From: Fictibacillus gelatini DSM 15865
GTDB lineage: Bacteria; Bacillota; Bacilli; Bacillales; Fictibacillaceae
Length of the DNA: 64,000 nt
Reading direction: 5' to 3'
NCBI RefSeq assembly: GCF_000430745.1
Contig: NZ_AUMP01000002.1
Coordinates: 248,001 to 312,000 of the forward strand
Shown: positions 17,674-28,513 of the stretch, piece after piece
How the letters are laid out: each line of letters begins with the position of its first letter
How positions within the stretch are numbered: position 1 is the first letter of the stretch
Program-made: the position numbers and the translations under genes
The notes under the pieces: model-generated
The model's input: the letters and a program-made list of their open reading frames with translations, nothing else
The model's database searches: none
What the model was told of the DNA's origin: nothing

Positions 17674-17700
17674 AAGAAGGGGGACTCCCTTCTTTATATA
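17674..17700. terminator. Bidirectional terminator between ytvI and pyk
   Basis: Stem AAGAAGGG / CCCTTCTT (17674-17681 with 17687-17694), 5-base loop, A-rich on one flank and T-rich on the other, right between two convergent stops. Confidence 0.8.
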
Positions 17701-19455
17701 TTACAATATATTTTTCCTGCCTTCATAAATATCGCCTTTAGAAGCATCAACGGTTATCACTTGACCGTCTTTAAACAGCCTCGTTGCATCATTCAAACCT
17801 ACAATAACAGGCTTGCCAAGACTGACTCCAACGATGGCGGCATGGCTTGTAATTCCGCCTTCCTCTGTGATAATTGCAGAGGCCCGTTCGATCGCAGGCA
17901 TCATTTCCCGGTCTGTGCCTATCGTTACAAGGATCCCGCCATCCTCCATTTTTTCAACAGCCTCTTTTGCACTTTTTGCAATAACAACTTTTCCTGACGC
18001 GGATTGTTGACCGATTCCTTGCGCTTTTGCCAATACGTCCCCGATGACATGGACTTTCATTAAGTTCGTTGAGCCTGTTTCGCCTACAGGAACACCAGCA
18101 GTAATGACGACTAAATCACCATGATCGATTAATTGGTTGTCCAATGCCGTTTCAACCGCAATTTGGAACATTTCGTCCGTCGTCTTTGCCTTTTCTCCTT
18201 GAACCGGATTAACCCCCCATACGAGCGCTAATTTCCGGCAGACTTCCTCATAGCTCGTTACCGCAATAATCGGAGCTTTCGGACGGTACTTCGCCGTATT
18301 TCGTGCGGTTAGCCCTCTTTCCGTCGCCGTAATGATCGCTTTTGCTTCCAAATTCAGCGCCGTAAACGAAACCGATTGAGAGATGGCATCCGTAATTGTC
18401 GTTTTGCTTTCTTTGCTTCGTTGCTGAAGAATAGTACGATAGTCGAGGGCAGACTCGGCCCGTTCTGCAATTTTATGCATCGTTTTAACCGCTTCAACCG
18501 GATAGTTGCCCGCAGCTGTCTCTCCTGAAAGCATGATCGCATCCGTTCCGTCGAAAATCGCATTAGCTACATCGCTTGCTTCAGCGCGGGTCGGACGCGG
18601 GTTACGTTGCATCGAATCAAGCATTTGTGTTGCTGTAATAACCGGTTTTCCAAGATCATTGCATTTTTTGATCAATTCTTTTTGAACGAGCGGCACCTCT
18701 TCAGCCGGTATTTCGACGCCAAGGTCGCCTCTGGCAACCATCAATCCATCGGATACCGCCAGAATGTCTTCAATGTTGTCGACACCTTCCTGGTTTTCTA
18801 TTTTTGGAATGATTTGAATGTCCGTTGCGTTATGCTTTTCCAAAATTTCACGAATTTCAAGCACATCCGTTGCTCTTCTTACGAACGATGCAGCGATAAA
18901 ATCAACGCCCTGTTCAATTCCAAATTCAATATCCTTCGCATCTTTTTCCGTAATCCCGGGCAATTTTACGCTCACATTCGGAACGTTGACGCCCTTTTTA
19001 TTTTTTAATGTACCGCTATTTAAAATTTTCGTCGTAATCTCATTATCTCCGATTGCTGTAACTTCAAGTTCGATTAATCCATCATCAAGCAAAATTTTAG
19101 AACCGACATGGACATCTTCTATTAAACCAGGATAGGTAATGGAAATTTTTTTCTCATTTCCCAAAACTTCGGACATCGAAATGATCAGTTCTTCACCTGC
19201 TTTAAGGTGTGCTTCTCCCCCTTCCAGGTTCTGCGTCCGGATTTCAGGGCCTTTTGTATCTAAAAGAATGGCAACCGTTTTTCCTAATTGTTTGGCCGCT
19301 TTTCGTATATTTTCAATCCTTGCCCCGTGTTCTTCATAATCACCATGAGAGAAATTCAGACGGGCGACATTCATACCAGCTTTTATCAGTTCCGTTAATG
19401 TTTCAACACTTTCGCTTGCCGGGCCAATCGTACATACAATCTTCGTTTTTCTCAT
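17701..19455 (-). CDS. pyk: Pyruvate kinase with C-terminal PEP-utilising domain
   Basis: Last glycolytic step, PEP plus ADP to pyruvate plus ATP. The 584-residue protein starts [15 protein letters not shown], has [11 protein letters not shown], the active-site [13 protein letters not shown] and [12 protein letters not shown], and [10 protein letters not shown] in the catalytic barrel. The last ~110 residues form the extra C-terminal domain found in Bacillus and Geobacillus enzymes, with [20 protein letters not shown], related to the phosphohistidine domain of PEP synthase. It lies 21 bp downstream of pfkA and AACAGGAGGC precedes the ATG, so the two are one operon. Confidence 0.97.
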   Translation of the reverse strand: MRKTKIVCTIGPASESVETLTELIKAGMNVARLNFSHGDYEEHGARIENIRKAAKQLGKTVAILLDTKGPEIRTQNLEGGEAHLKAGEELIISMSEVLGNEKKISITYPGLIEDVHVGSKILLDDGLIELEVTAIGDNEITTKILNSGTLKNKKGVNVPNVSVKLPGITEKDAKDIEFGIEQGVDFIAASFVRRATDVLEIREILEKHNATDIQIIPKIENQEGVDNIEDILAVSDGLMVARGDLGVEIPAEEVPLVQKELIKKCNDLGKPVITATQMLDSMQRNPRPTRAEASDVANAIFDGTDAIMLSGETAAGNYPVEAVKTMHKIAERAESALDYRTILQQRSKESKTTITDAISQSVSFTALNLEAKAIITATERGLTARNTAKYRPKAPIIAVTSYEEVCRKLALVWGVNPVQGEKAKTTDEMFQIAVETALDNQLIDHGDLVVITAGVPVGETGSTNLMKVHVIGDVLAKAQGIGQQSASGKVVIAKSAKEAVEKMEDGGILVTIGTDREMMPAIERASAIITEEGGITSHAAIVGVSLGKPVIVGLNDATRLFKDGQVITVDASKGDIYEGRKNIL

Positions 19456-19476
19456 AAAAAGCCTCCTGTTTTGTTA

Positions 19477-20445
<969 letters not shown>

Positions 20446-20472
20446 TCACCTCTTATGTAATCTCATGTTTTT

Positions 20473-20501
20473 AAAATATCACTTTCACTGCTTTAACACA
20501 A
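20473..20501 (-). promoter_or_regulatory. Likely promoter of pfkA-pyk
   Basis: Minus strand: -35 TTGTGT (20501-20496), 17-bp spacer, -10 TATTTT (20478-20473), about 35 bases before the pfkA start and after the strong accA terminator. Confidence 0.55.
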
Positions 20502-20515
20502 CAAACGAAAACGAT

Positions 20516-20555
20516 AAAGAATGTGCTTTCTCCGCCGGGAGAAAGCACATTCTTT
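20516..20555 (-). terminator. Strong terminator of accDA
   Basis: An 18-bp stem (20516-20533 with 20538-20555) closing a 4-base loop, followed by TATCG; it overlaps the accA stop codon. It separates the acc genes from pfkA. Confidence 0.85.
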
Positions 20556-21531
20556 AATTTACACCAATGGAATCGTTTACAAACGTAAATTGTCCCATAT
20601 TTTTGTATTTTTCATAACGTTGTTCAACAAGCTCTTCTTTTGATAATTTTAACAGTTCTTGAAGAGATGCCTTAAGAACAACATTAATCCGTTCGGCCTG
20701 TTCTTTTGGATCACGGTGGGCGCCGCCTTTAACTTCTTCAATCACTTCATCAATGATACCTAGTTCCTTTACATCAGGTGCGGTAATTTTCAATGATTCG
20801 GCCGCTAATTTCGCTTTCGTCGCATCTTTCCACAAAATAGAAGCTGCTCCTTCCGGGGTGATAACGGAATACCATGAATTTTCAAGCATATGTACATGAT
20901 TTCCTACTCCAATCCCAAGAGCTCCACCACTTGCCCCTTCACCGATAACGATACAGACAATAGGCACTGTAAGTCCCGCCATTTCTACAAGGTTTCGCGC
21001 AATGGCTTCACTCTGACCGCGCTCCTCCGCAGACATTCCTGGATAAGCTCCTTTTGTATCAAGAAAACAAATGACCGGACGGTTGAATTTTTCCGCCTGC
21101 TTCATTAAACGTAATGCCTTTCGGTAGCCTTCAGGATGAGGCATTCCGAAATTGCGGCGAATATTTTCTTTCGTATCTTTCCCCCGCTGATGACCGATAA
21201 CTGTTACTGGCAGATCTTCATACATGGCAATGCCGCCGACAATCGCTTCATCATCGGCAAACAGGCGGTCTCCATGGAGCTCAATAAAATCCGTAAACAA
21301 ATACGAAATATAATCAAGGGTCGTCGGGCGTTCAGCATGACGGGCAATTTGCACACGATCCCACGGTTTCATATGTTCATATGTTTCGTTCTCTAGATTG
21401 TTTAACTTTTCTTCTAGGCGGGTAATTTCTTCGGTTAAATCAATGTCTTTCTCTTTCATGAACGATTGCAATTCCGCAATCTTGTCTTTCAGTTCACGAA
21501 TCGGACGTTCAAATTCCAGTTCCGTCGTCAT
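20554..21531 (-). CDS. accA: Acetyl-CoA carboxylase carboxyltransferase subunit alpha
   Basis: Forms with AccD the carboxyltransferase that makes malonyl-CoA for fatty acid synthesis. The 325-residue protein has an N-terminal helical segment and a crotonase-like core, with [46 protein letters not shown] and [15 protein letters not shown], which lines the carboxyl-transfer site. Its start lies two bases after the accD stop, so translation is coupled. Confidence 0.97.
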   Translation of the reverse strand: MTTELEFERPIRELKDKIAELQSFMKEKDIDLTEEITRLEEKLNNLENETYEHMKPWDRVQIARHAERPTTLDYISYLFTDFIELHGDRLFADDEAIVGGIAMYEDLPVTVIGHQRGKDTKENIRRNFGMPHPEGYRKALRLMKQAEKFNRPVICFLDTKGAYPGMSAEERGQSEAIARNLVEMAGLTVPIVCIVIGEGASGGALGIGVGNHVHMLENSWYSVITPEGAASILWKDATKAKLAAESLKITAPDVKELGIIDEVIEEVKGGAHRDPKEQAERINVVLKASLQELLKLSKEELVEQRYEKYKNMGQFTFVNDSIGVN

Positions 21532-21533
21532 GC

Positions 21534-22397
21534 CTATTCCCTCCCTCCTGCGTGGATTTTCAAGACTTTCGTCAACGTTTCTTTCAATTCGCTTCTTTTT
21601 ATTACTTTATCCAATTGGCCGTGTTTAAATAAAAATTCAGCCGTTTGGAAATCCTCCGGCAACTCCTGGCGAATCGTTTGTTCGATGACTCGTCTGCCGG
21701 CAAATCCGATCAAAGCGCCCGGCTCGGCAAAATTATAATCGCCTACCGAGGCAAAGCTTGCGGATACCCCTCCTGTAGTCGGATGGGTCATCACGGATAT
21801 AAACAACTGCCCGTTTTCACTTAATCGCTTTAAGGCAACACTCGTTTTGGCCATTTGCATTAGGCTCAAAATGCCTTCTTGCATACGTGCGCCGCCGGAA
21901 GCCGTAAAGATGATAAAAGGAAGTTTCTTTTCTACGGCTTTCTCGATGGCTCTTGTGATCTTTTCCCCGACCACGGACCCCATGCTTCCCATCCGAAAAC
22001 GGGAATCCATGACCGCTATGACAAGCGGGAAATCGTTAATCGTTCCTTCACCTGTAACGACTGCTTCATTCAATTGGGTTTTTTTTCGATCTCCTTCAAG
22101 CTTTTCCAAATAGCCGGGAAAATTCAATGGGTTATCAGAGATCATTTCCTTATCATACTCTATAAAACTGCCTTCATCGAGCAAACTGTTAATTCGCTCA
22201 TATGAATTCATTGGGTAATGATAGCCACAAGACTGGCAAACAAGCAAGTTCTTTTTTAATTCTTTCGTATACATGATGTGCTTGCATTCCGGACATTTTG
22301 ACATTAAGCCTTCTGGAACATCATGTTTTATTTTTGCTGTAGGAATTGTGGCATATTTTTTCTTTTTGGCGTTTTTAGAGAAAAAATCTTTTAGCAA
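21534..22397 (-). CDS. accD: Acetyl-CoA carboxylase carboxyltransferase subunit beta
   Basis: Partner of AccA; 287 residues. An N-terminal four-cysteine zinc ribbon is visible (CPECKHIMY and CQSCGYH), followed by the crotonase core with [11 protein letters not shown] and [16 protein letters not shown]. The start chosen is TTG at 22395-22397 ([16 protein letters not shown]), matching the known AccD N-terminus, with AAGGTGGT six bases upstream; the longer frame would run into ytsJ. It lies 28 bp after ytsJ. Confidence 0.95.
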   Translation of the reverse strand: MLKDFFSKNAKKKKYATIPTAKIKHDVPEGLMSKCPECKHIMYTKELKKNLLVCQSCGYHYPMNSYERINSLLDEGSFIEYDKEMISDNPLNFPGYLEKLEGDRKKTQLNEAVVTGEGTINDFPLVIAVMDSRFRMGSMGSVVGEKITRAIEKAVEKKLPFIIFTASGGARMQEGILSLMQMAKTSVALKRLSENGQLFISVMTHPTTGGVSASFASVGDYNFAEPGALIGFAGRRVIEQTIRQELPEDFQTAEFLFKHGQLDKVIKRSELKETLTKVLKIHAGGRE

Positions 22398-22425
22398 GGT
22401 AACACCACCTTTTTCAAACTCCGTC

Positions 22426-23664
22426 TTACTCTTTTCCGATAATCGCAAGAGTTCTCGTCTTTTCAGCTATTTGTTCCGGATCCACTTGAATACGCGCAAC
22501 ACCCGTTTCCATAGCAGCTTTTGCAACTGCAGCAGCAACCGCAGGCGCTACCCGTGGATCGAATGGTGCAGGAATTACATAATCCGGACGAAGCTCATCT
22601 TCTGAAACAAGGTTTGCAATCGCATGAACGGCCGCAACTTTCATGTCTTCGTTGATATGGGTGGCCCTGACATCTAACGCCCCTCTAAAGATGCCCGGGA
22701 ATGCAAGAACGTTGTTGACCTGGTTAGGGAAGTCCGAACGCCCGGTTCCAACAACCTTCGCCCCTGCTTCTCTTGCGCTATCAGGCATAATTTCCGGCGT
22801 CGGGTTGGCCATTGCAAAAATGATGGCATTTTCATTCATTGAGCTGACCATTTCAGGAGTGAGCGCTCCTTCTACCGAAACCCCGATAAATACATCAGCT
22901 CCAGCAATTACGTCTTTAAGCGTTCCTTCTTTCCTTGTACGGTTAGTAAATTTCGCCACTTCACTTTTTACCGCATTCATTCCGTACGGACGGCCTTCAT
23001 AGATCGCGCCCTTCGTATCACACATGACGATATCTTTCACACCGAAGCGGTTTAATAGCTTAATGATCGCGATTCCCGCAGCACCAGCTCCGTTAATCAC
23101 CACTTTCGTTTCGGTTATTTCACGGCCGGTTAATTTTAAGGCATTAACAAGTCCGGCAAGCGTTACAATTGCCGTTCCATGTTGGTCGTCATGAAAAATA
23201 GGAATGTTCGTTTCCTTTTTCAATCGTTCTTCAATTACAAAGCATCTTGGAGCGGCAATATCTTCAAGGTTAACTCCGCCAAAAGTTGGTTCGAGCAATT
23301 TTACGGTTTCAACAACTTTGTCCACATCTGCAGTATTTAAACAAATAGGAAATGCGTCAACACCCGCAAAACTTTTAAATAATACCGCTTTTCCTTCCAT
23401 TACAGGAAGCGCAGCTTCAGGTCCAATGTTTCCAAGGCCGAGAACGGCTGTACCGTCAGATACTACAGCTACAGTATTTCCTTTCATTGTATATTCATAA
23501 ACTTTCGATTTGTCATCATAAATATCCTTGCACGGTTCAGCAACGCCGGGTGAATAGGCTAAACTTAAATCCTTTGCGTTACGTACAGGAACTTTAGATT
23601 TTGACTCTAATTTCCCTTTATTTACCCTGTGCATGTGCAATGCTTCCTCGCGTAAAGTAGACAT
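22426..23664 (-). CDS. ytsJ: NAD(P)-dependent malic enzyme
   Basis: Oxidative decarboxylation of malate to pyruvate, linking the TCA cycle and glycolysis and supplying NADPH in B. subtilis YtsJ. The 412-residue short form has the N-terminal malic domain ([48 protein letters not shown]) and a Rossmann domain ([29 protein letters not shown]). The metal/substrate residues E, D, D are in NLEDIAAP and HDDQHGT. It follows dnaE and precedes accDA, as in B. subtilis. A strong promoter and a 7-4-7 palindrome lie upstream. Confidence 0.95.
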   Translation of the reverse strand: MSTLREEALHMHRVNKGKLESKSKVPVRNAKDLSLAYSPGVAEPCKDIYDDKSKVYEYTMKGNTVAVVSDGTAVLGLGNIGPEAALPVMEGKAVLFKSFAGVDAFPICLNTADVDKVVETVKLLEPTFGGVNLEDIAAPRCFVIEERLKKETNIPIFHDDQHGTAIVTLAGLVNALKLTGREITETKVVINGAGAAGIAIIKLLNRFGVKDIVMCDTKGAIYEGRPYGMNAVKSEVAKFTNRTRKEGTLKDVIAGADVFIGVSVEGALTPEMVSSMNENAIIFAMANPTPEIMPDSAREAGAKVVGTGRSDFPNQVNNVLAFPGIFRGALDVRATHINEDMKVAAVHAIANLVSEDELRPDYVIPAPFDPRVAPAVAAAVAKAAMETGVARIQVDPEQIAEKTRTLAIIGKE

Positions 23665-23700
23665 TATTTCATCTCCTAAATTGATCTATTTGTATTGTTT

Positions 23701-23718
23701 TTGTTTAATAGTAAACAA
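23701..23718. promoter_or_regulatory. Perfect 7-4-7 palindrome in the ytsJ leader (Rex-like)
   Basis: TTGTTTA (23701-23707), 4-base spacer, TAAACAA (23712-23718). It lies between the ytsJ promoter and start. The geometry and the TTGT/ACAA ends resemble redox regulator Rex sites (TTGTGAA-N4-TTCACAA or clostridial TTGTTAA-N4-TTAACAA), with one symmetric mismatch to the latter. Confidence 0.4.
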
Positions 23719-23757
23719 GTTCGCACAGAAAGTGATCTAACCACGATTGACCTTATC

Positions 23758-23785
23758 ATTATAACAGATGACATTTTGCTGTAAA
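23758..23785 (-). promoter_or_regulatory. Sigma-A promoter of ytsJ
   Basis: Minus strand: -35 TTTACA (23785-23780), 16-bp spacer, consensus -10 TATAAT (23763-23758), in the gap after dnaE. Confidence 0.7.
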
Positions 23786-23789
23786 GAAG

Positions 23790-26700
23790 TTATTGCTCCT
23801 TTAAAGCGACATTTTCTTTGCCAATTAACTCTTTTATGTGATAAAGCAACGTTTGCGAAATGTGAATCTTTGTTTTTAGTTTCACAGTTTTTCTATTAAC
23901 TTCATAATACAACACAACTTCTGTATTTCCTTTAGAATTTTCTAACAAAGATTTAAGTTTATTTAAATGGTCTGTCGATTGCTCTCTGATTTTTAAATAT
24001 AATGTCGGCTTTTTTTGTATGTTAATTTCTTCAAGACGGGCTGCCTTCTGAATGACAAGCTGGGCCGAACCACCTCTTGTTTCTATTTTCCCTTCCAGCA
24101 AAAGAAATTCGCCTTTCTGCAAAAGGGGGTGGTACATGTGGTACTGCTCGGGAAATGCAACCATTTCCAATTCCCCGGTCTCGTCGCTACCTGTCAAGAA
24201 CGCCATCATGTCACCTTTTTTGGTTTTAATTATTCTTGTTTTTATAATCATAACTGCCATCCTCATCACCTTTTTCTCAAACTGTACGGCGTCTCGAACA
24301 GTAATTGCGCCAAGCTGGTTGATCTTTTCGGTAAACTTTTCGATTGGATGGCCTGTCAAGTAAAATCCCAGCGCCTCATGTTCAAAACGGAGACGTTCTG
24401 TTTCTGAAAAAGGAGGTACCTCAATGTAGGACGGCTTTTTCATGTTTTCACGATCGTTAAACAACCGCATTTGGTTTTCTTCATATGCGTTCTGGACCGT
24501 TTCCCCATATTCAATAGCAGTATCTAATGTTGCAATTAAACTCGCCCGGTCTATTCCAAAATCATCCATTGCTCCGGCGAAAATTAAGGACTCCAACGTT
24601 CGCTTATTCACCATCTTCGCAGGAGAGTGGGCGCAAACATCAAATAGATCTTTGAAAGGTTGTTTTTTCCGTTCACGTATTAAATGACCGATCGCCTGAT
24701 GCCCCACGTTTTTTATGCAGAGCAAACCAAATCGAATGTTGTTGCCTTCTACCGAAAAATAAGAATGGCTATGCAAAATGGAAGGCGGAAGTACACGTAT
24801 ATTTTTTTCCTTGCATTCTTTGACATATTGCTCGACTTTATCAGCATTGCCAATTACGCTCGAAAGTAGTGCAGCCATAAAATAAAGCGGAAAATTCGCT
24901 TTTAAATAGGCGAGCTGATAGGCGATGACACTATAGGCGACCGCATGGCTGCGAGGAAAGCCATAATCTGCAAATCGAACGATTAAATCATATAAATCAT
25001 TCGCCGTTTTCTCATCATACCCTTTGTTTAAACACCCCGTAACAAAATGGGTGCGTTCCCGGTCAAGAATTTCACGCTTTTTCTTTCCGACGGCCCGTCT
25101 CAGAAGGTCAGCTTCACCTAATGAAAAACCTGCCATCGTTGATGCGATTTTCATAATTTGCTCCTGGTAAACGATAACCCCATGTGTCGAACGGAGAATC
25201 GGTTCAAGATCCGGATGAAGATATTGAACATTCTTCTTCCCATGTTTGACAGCAATATATGTTGGTATGTTTTGCATCGGCCCGGGCCGATAAAGAGCGT
25301 TGACCGCAACAATATCTTCAAATTCTGTCGGCTTAAGCTGCTGCAGGACCCGTCTCATTCCATCGGATTCAAGTTGAAAAACGCCTGTTGTATCTCCAAG
25401 GCTTAATAATTCAAAAGTCGCTTGATCATTAAATGGGATGGACTTAAGGTCAATTTTTTTTCCAGTGCCTGACTCAATAAGCGTACAAATCGTTTCAATT
25501 AAAGAAAGGTTTCTAAGGCCGAGAAAGTCCATCTTCAATAAGCCGATTTCCTCAAGCCATTCCATACTATACTGAGTTAAGCTGATGCCATCATGTCCGG
25601 ATTGAACGGGAACAATATCCGTTAATGGCTTCCCGCTAATAATGACACCGGCCGCATGTGTCGAAACATGCCTTGGCAGTCCTTGAAGGCTCATGGCGAT
25701 ATCCATCAATGCTTTAACTTCTTTAGACTCGGTGATTAATTTTTTTAACCCGGGTGATTCTTCTATCGCTTGATTTAACGACATTCCCGGACGAGAAGGA
25801 ATCTGTTTTGAGACGGAATCGATTAATGAAGCGGGCAGGTTCATCACCCTTCCTGCATCCCTTACAGCAGCTTTAGCAGCTAACGTCCCAAACGTAATAA
25901 TTTGCGCAACCCGATCTCTACCGTACTTCGAAGCTACATATTGCAAGACTTCATCCCGCCTCGTGTCGGGAAAATCTATATCAATGTCCGGCATCGTAAC
26001 ACGTTCCGGATTCAAAAACCGCTCAAACAGCAATTCATGTTGAAGAGGATCAACATCAGTTATATAGAGCACATAGGCGACAAGCGATCCTGCTGCCGAT
26101 CCCCTTCCTGGTCCTGTGATCATTCCGGACTCATGGGCAAATTTCATAAAATCCCAAACAATTAAGAAATAATCGGCAAACCCCATTTTATCAATAACCG
26201 ATAATTCATAGTCCAACCGCTCTCTTACGGCATTTGAAACATGGGAATAGCGCTCCTTCACATTGTTTAAACATAACTTGCGTAAATAATCGGAAGCAGA
26301 AACTTCGGGAGGAAGCGGATACTCTGGCAATAGCTTCTGTCCAAATGCCAGGTTAAGCTGGCAGGAAGCTGCAATTTTCCTTGTATTATCAATCGCTTCT
26401 TGTACATATTCAAAACTTTCAAAAAGCTCTTCTTCTGATTTTAAATAAAACTCGTTCCCTGGCAAGGATGTTCGGTTCTGTTCGGTTATTTTCTGCCCAT
26501 TTTTAATGCAAAGAAGTATATCATGAGCTTGCGCATCTTCCTTTTTTAAATAATAGATTTCATTTGAAACGACAGGCGGGATGCCATTCGCCCTGGACAG
26601 TTTGACAAGCTCAAGGTTTAGCATTCTCTCTTTTCCGCTCCCGTGATCTTCAAGCCCTAGATAAAAGTCCTCTTTAAACCACTCTTTGTAAAGCTCTAAT

Positions 26701-27164
26701 ACTTCCTGCAGCCGCTCCTTTTTGTTGCGAAGAATAAGCTGTTGAATTTCTCCTTCTATTCCCGAAGAAATAGCAATTAAACCTTCTTTATGCCGAAAAA
26801 TGGTTTCTTTTTGCAAGTAAGGCTCGCGATAAGAGGGATTCGATAACAAAAGAGAACTCATCTGCAACAAATTTTCGTATCCTTTTTGATTTTTTGCATA
26901 AAAGAGCAATTTCGCTATCTCTGCTGGTTTAAGGTGATTTTCGCCAGGCGTTAAAAGCACATTTACCTCTAAGCCAATAACCGGCTGAATATCTTGCTTA
27001 ACACATTCCTTATAAAAAGGGATAACACCGTACATGTTAAGCTTATCGCTAATGGCAAGCGCCTTGTATCCGAGTGATTTTGCACGGGAGACAAGTTCTT
27101 TAATCCGGCATGAACTTTCAAGTAAACTGTATTCACTATGTATATGCAATGGAACCATTCCCAT
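23790..27164 (-). CDS. dnaE: DNA polymerase III alpha subunit, DnaE type
   Basis: Second replicative polymerase of low-GC Gram-positives; extends RNA primers before handing over to PolC. The 1124-residue protein begins with a PHP domain (PLHIHSEYSLLESS; note E where many have D/G), then the polymerase core with GRGSAAGSLVAYVL and the catalytic Asp motif PDIDIDFPDTRR, IITFGTLAAKAAVRDAGR, GLPRHVSTHAAGVII, YRPGPMQNIPTYI and PRSHAVAYSVIAYQLAYLK. A helix-hairpin-helix region and an OB-fold follow (about 950-1030). There is no PolC-type exonuclease insertion. It is divergent from ytrH. Confidence 0.97.
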   Translation of the reverse strand: MGMVPLHIHSEYSLLESSCRIKELVSRAKSLGYKALAISDKLNMYGVIPFYKECVKQDIQPVIGLEVNVLLTPGENHLKPAEIAKLLFYAKNQKGYENLLQMSSLLLSNPSYREPYLQKETIFRHKEGLIAISSGIEGEIQQLILRNKKERLQEVLELYKEWFKEDFYLGLEDHGSGKERMLNLELVKLSRANGIPPVVSNEIYYLKKEDAQAHDILLCIKNGQKITEQNRTSLPGNEFYLKSEEELFESFEYVQEAIDNTRKIAASCQLNLAFGQKLLPEYPLPPEVSASDYLRKLCLNNVKERYSHVSNAVRERLDYELSVIDKMGFADYFLIVWDFMKFAHESGMITGPGRGSAAGSLVAYVLYITDVDPLQHELLFERFLNPERVTMPDIDIDFPDTRRDEVLQYVASKYGRDRVAQIITFGTLAAKAAVRDAGRVMNLPASLIDSVSKQIPSRPGMSLNQAIEESPGLKKLITESKEVKALMDIAMSLQGLPRHVSTHAAGVIISGKPLTDIVPVQSGHDGISLTQYSMEWLEEIGLLKMDFLGLRNLSLIETICTLIESGTGKKIDLKSIPFNDQATFELLSLGDTTGVFQLESDGMRRVLQQLKPTEFEDIVAVNALYRPGPMQNIPTYIAVKHGKKNVQYLHPDLEPILRSTHGVIVYQEQIMKIASTMAGFSLGEADLLRRAVGKKKREILDRERTHFVTGCLNKGYDEKTANDLYDLIVRFADYGFPRSHAVAYSVIAYQLAYLKANFPLYFMAALLSSVIGNADKVEQYVKECKEKNIRVLPPSILHSHSYFSVEGNNIRFGLLCIKNVGHQAIGHLIRERKKQPFKDLFDVCAHSPAKMVNKRTLESLIFAGAMDDFGIDRASLIATLDTAIEYGETVQNAYEENQMRLFNDRENMKKPSYIEVPPFSETERLRFEHEALGFYLTGHPIEKFTEKINQLGAITVRDAVQFEKKVMRMAVMIIKTRIIKTKKGDMMAFLTGSDETGELEMVAFPEQYHMYHPLLQKGEFLLLEGKIETRGGSAQLVIQKAARLEEINIQKKPTLYLKIREQSTDHLNKLKSLLENSKGNTEVVLYYEVNRKTVKLKTKIHISQTLLYHIKELIGKENVALKEQ

Positions 27165-27234
27165 TTGTACACATCCTTATATTCTTGCATCTCTAACAAC
27201 TATTGTACAACTTTTTGGCCCACATATAAAACAA

Positions 27235-27263
27235 GCATACTCACTCTCCCTGTCCCATACTTA
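27235..27263 (+). promoter_or_regulatory. Candidate sigma-E promoter of ytrHI
   Basis: GCATACT (27235-27241) resembles the sigma-E -35 and, 14 bp later, CATACTTA (27256-27263) resembles the -10 CATACANT. ytrH is a mother-cell sporulation gene in B. subtilis, so a sigma-E promoter is expected here. Confidence 0.5.
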
Positions 27264-27310
27264 TAAACTAGAGACACGAAACATCTTTTTAAAAGAGAGA
27301 GGGATGATGT

Positions 27311-27655
27311 ATGGAAGAATCGATAGCGAATTATGTAGCGAAAGTAGTGATAAGTTTCTTTACATCATTCGGCGTCATTCTTGGCGGTGCAATCATTGGA
27401 GGCCTTGCAGCGTTTTTAGTCGGTAAAGCTCCTATTTTAGAAACGGTGAAAATCGCCGATCAGCTAAAAATTTGGGCAATTGTTTCAGCGATTGGCGGAA
27501 CATTTGATACATTTAATCTATTTGAACGGAATTTTTTCCATGGCGTTTCCACTGAAATCATTAAACAAATCATCATTATACTTGTTGCGATGGCCGGAGC
27601 CAATACGGCGACGCTATTAATTAAGTGGCTGACACAGGAGAGTTTGAATTTATGA
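27311..27655 (+). CDS. ytrH: Sporulation protein YtrH
   Basis: A 114-residue membrane protein with three hydrophobic segments (VVISFFTSFGVILGGAIIGG, KIWAIVSAIGGTFDTF, IIKQIIIILVAMAGANTATL), matching the YtrH family, part of the sigma-E regulon and needed for efficient spore formation in B. subtilis. The glycine-rich first helix and the DTFNLFERNFF segment are recognisable. GAGAGAGGG precedes the ATG. Its TGA overlaps the ytrI ATG (ATGA), so the two are translated together. Confidence 0.9.
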   Translation: MEESIANYVAKVVISFFTSFGVILGGAIIGGLAAFLVGKAPILETVKIADQLKIWAIVSAIGGTFDTFNLFERNFFHGVSTEIIKQIIIILVAMAGANTATLLIKWLTQESLNL

Positions 27656-28161
27656 GGATTCCGTCTTACTTTTTTACGAGAAAGGGATATCAGCGTTTTT
27701 TTGCCGGTGTGCTCCTGGGCTTTCTAATTGGCTGGGTATTTTTTTTAATTCAATTCGGCAATCTCCAGGAATATTACATTCGCGAAATCAAAATGTACCA
27801 GGATCGAATTCAAGATTTAAACGGTAAAATCAAACATTGGATCGGCGAATATGAAAAAAGTAACAAGGAGCAAGAAAAAAAATTAAAGCTGCAGGAAATT
27901 CAAGTTCAAATTACGAACAAAAACGACCTGCACCTGCCCGGCATCACAATGTATGAAATTTCCCAGGAAGTGCAAGATGAATTAGAAAACTTGCTTGGCC
28001 AAAATATCGAATCTCTTGCAGCAATGAAAGATCTTGTGATCCGAACGTTGCAAAATAAAGAATTCATTGTAGATGATAACAAATACAGAGTGGTCGTCCA
28101 ACATTTATTTTTATACACAACGATGGAAGTTCATGTGAAAGTGATCCCCCTCATAAAATAA
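27652..28161 (+). CDS. ytrI: Sporulation membrane protein YtrI
   Basis: A 169-residue protein with one N-terminal membrane segment (FFAGVLLGFLIGWVFFLIQF, about residues 14-33), then a coiled-coil stretch (YIREIKMYQDRIQDLNGKI and on to about 80) and a C-terminal globular part. It matches YtrI, partner of YtrH in sporulation. The start ATG overlaps the ytrH stop by four bases; an in-frame GTG nine codons earlier lies inside ytrH and is less likely. Confidence 0.88.
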   Translation: MRIPSYFFTRKGYQRFFAGVLLGFLIGWVFFLIQFGNLQEYYIREIKMYQDRIQDLNGKIKHWIGEYEKSNKEQEKKLKLQEIQVQITNKNDLHLPGITMYEISQEVQDELENLLGQNIESLAAMKDLVIRTLQNKEFIVDDNKYRVVVQHLFLYTTMEVHVKVIPLIK

Positions 28162-28276
28162 TTGCGATTATTGGCAGACTTTCTTTACTATTTTGTGACA
28201 ATTCAAACAGATTAATAGCAATTCAAGTTGTTATTGTATAAAATAAAAGTAACTCATTTAAAAGGGGGTAAATTGT

Positions 28277-28462
28277 ATGATTATTAATCGTAAAGAAATT
28301 GCCCGGGCAAAAGTAAAAGAACTTCAAAATGGGTTTTCCGCTTTTGCTGATACAAAAGAAGAAGCTCAATTAATCAAAAAGGAGATTGAGAAACTTCAAA
28401 TCCCTGTTCATGAGGATGTGACAGATCTTGGTTCCTGGTTCATTCCTCAAGAGAAGAACTAA
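28277..28462 (+). CDS. Small soluble protein, unknown function
   Basis: Sixty-one residues, charged and without membrane segments, with helical ARAKVKELQNGFSAFADTKEE and a C-terminal DLGSWFIPQEKN. It is preceded by an excellent AAAGGGGGTAAATTGT ribosome binding site and a TATAAAAT element about 35 bases upstream, and is followed by a bidirectional terminator, so it is very likely expressed on its own. I do not recognise the family; its location between ytrI and nrnA suggests a conserved Bacillus small gene. Confidence 0.75.
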   Translation: MIINRKEIARAKVKELQNGFSAFADTKEEAQLIKKEIEKLQIPVHEDVTDLGSWFIPQEKN

Positions 28463-28473
28463 AATCATCACGT

Positions 28474-28513
28474 AAAAAAGACCCTCAAGAGTAAACCTTG
28501 AGAGGTCTTTTAT
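28474..28513. terminator. Bidirectional terminator between the 61-residue gene and nrnA
   Basis: AAAAGACCCTCAAG (28476-28489) pairs, with a one-base bulge, with CTTGAGAGGTCTTTT (28497-28511), with A and T runs on either side. Confidence 0.82.
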
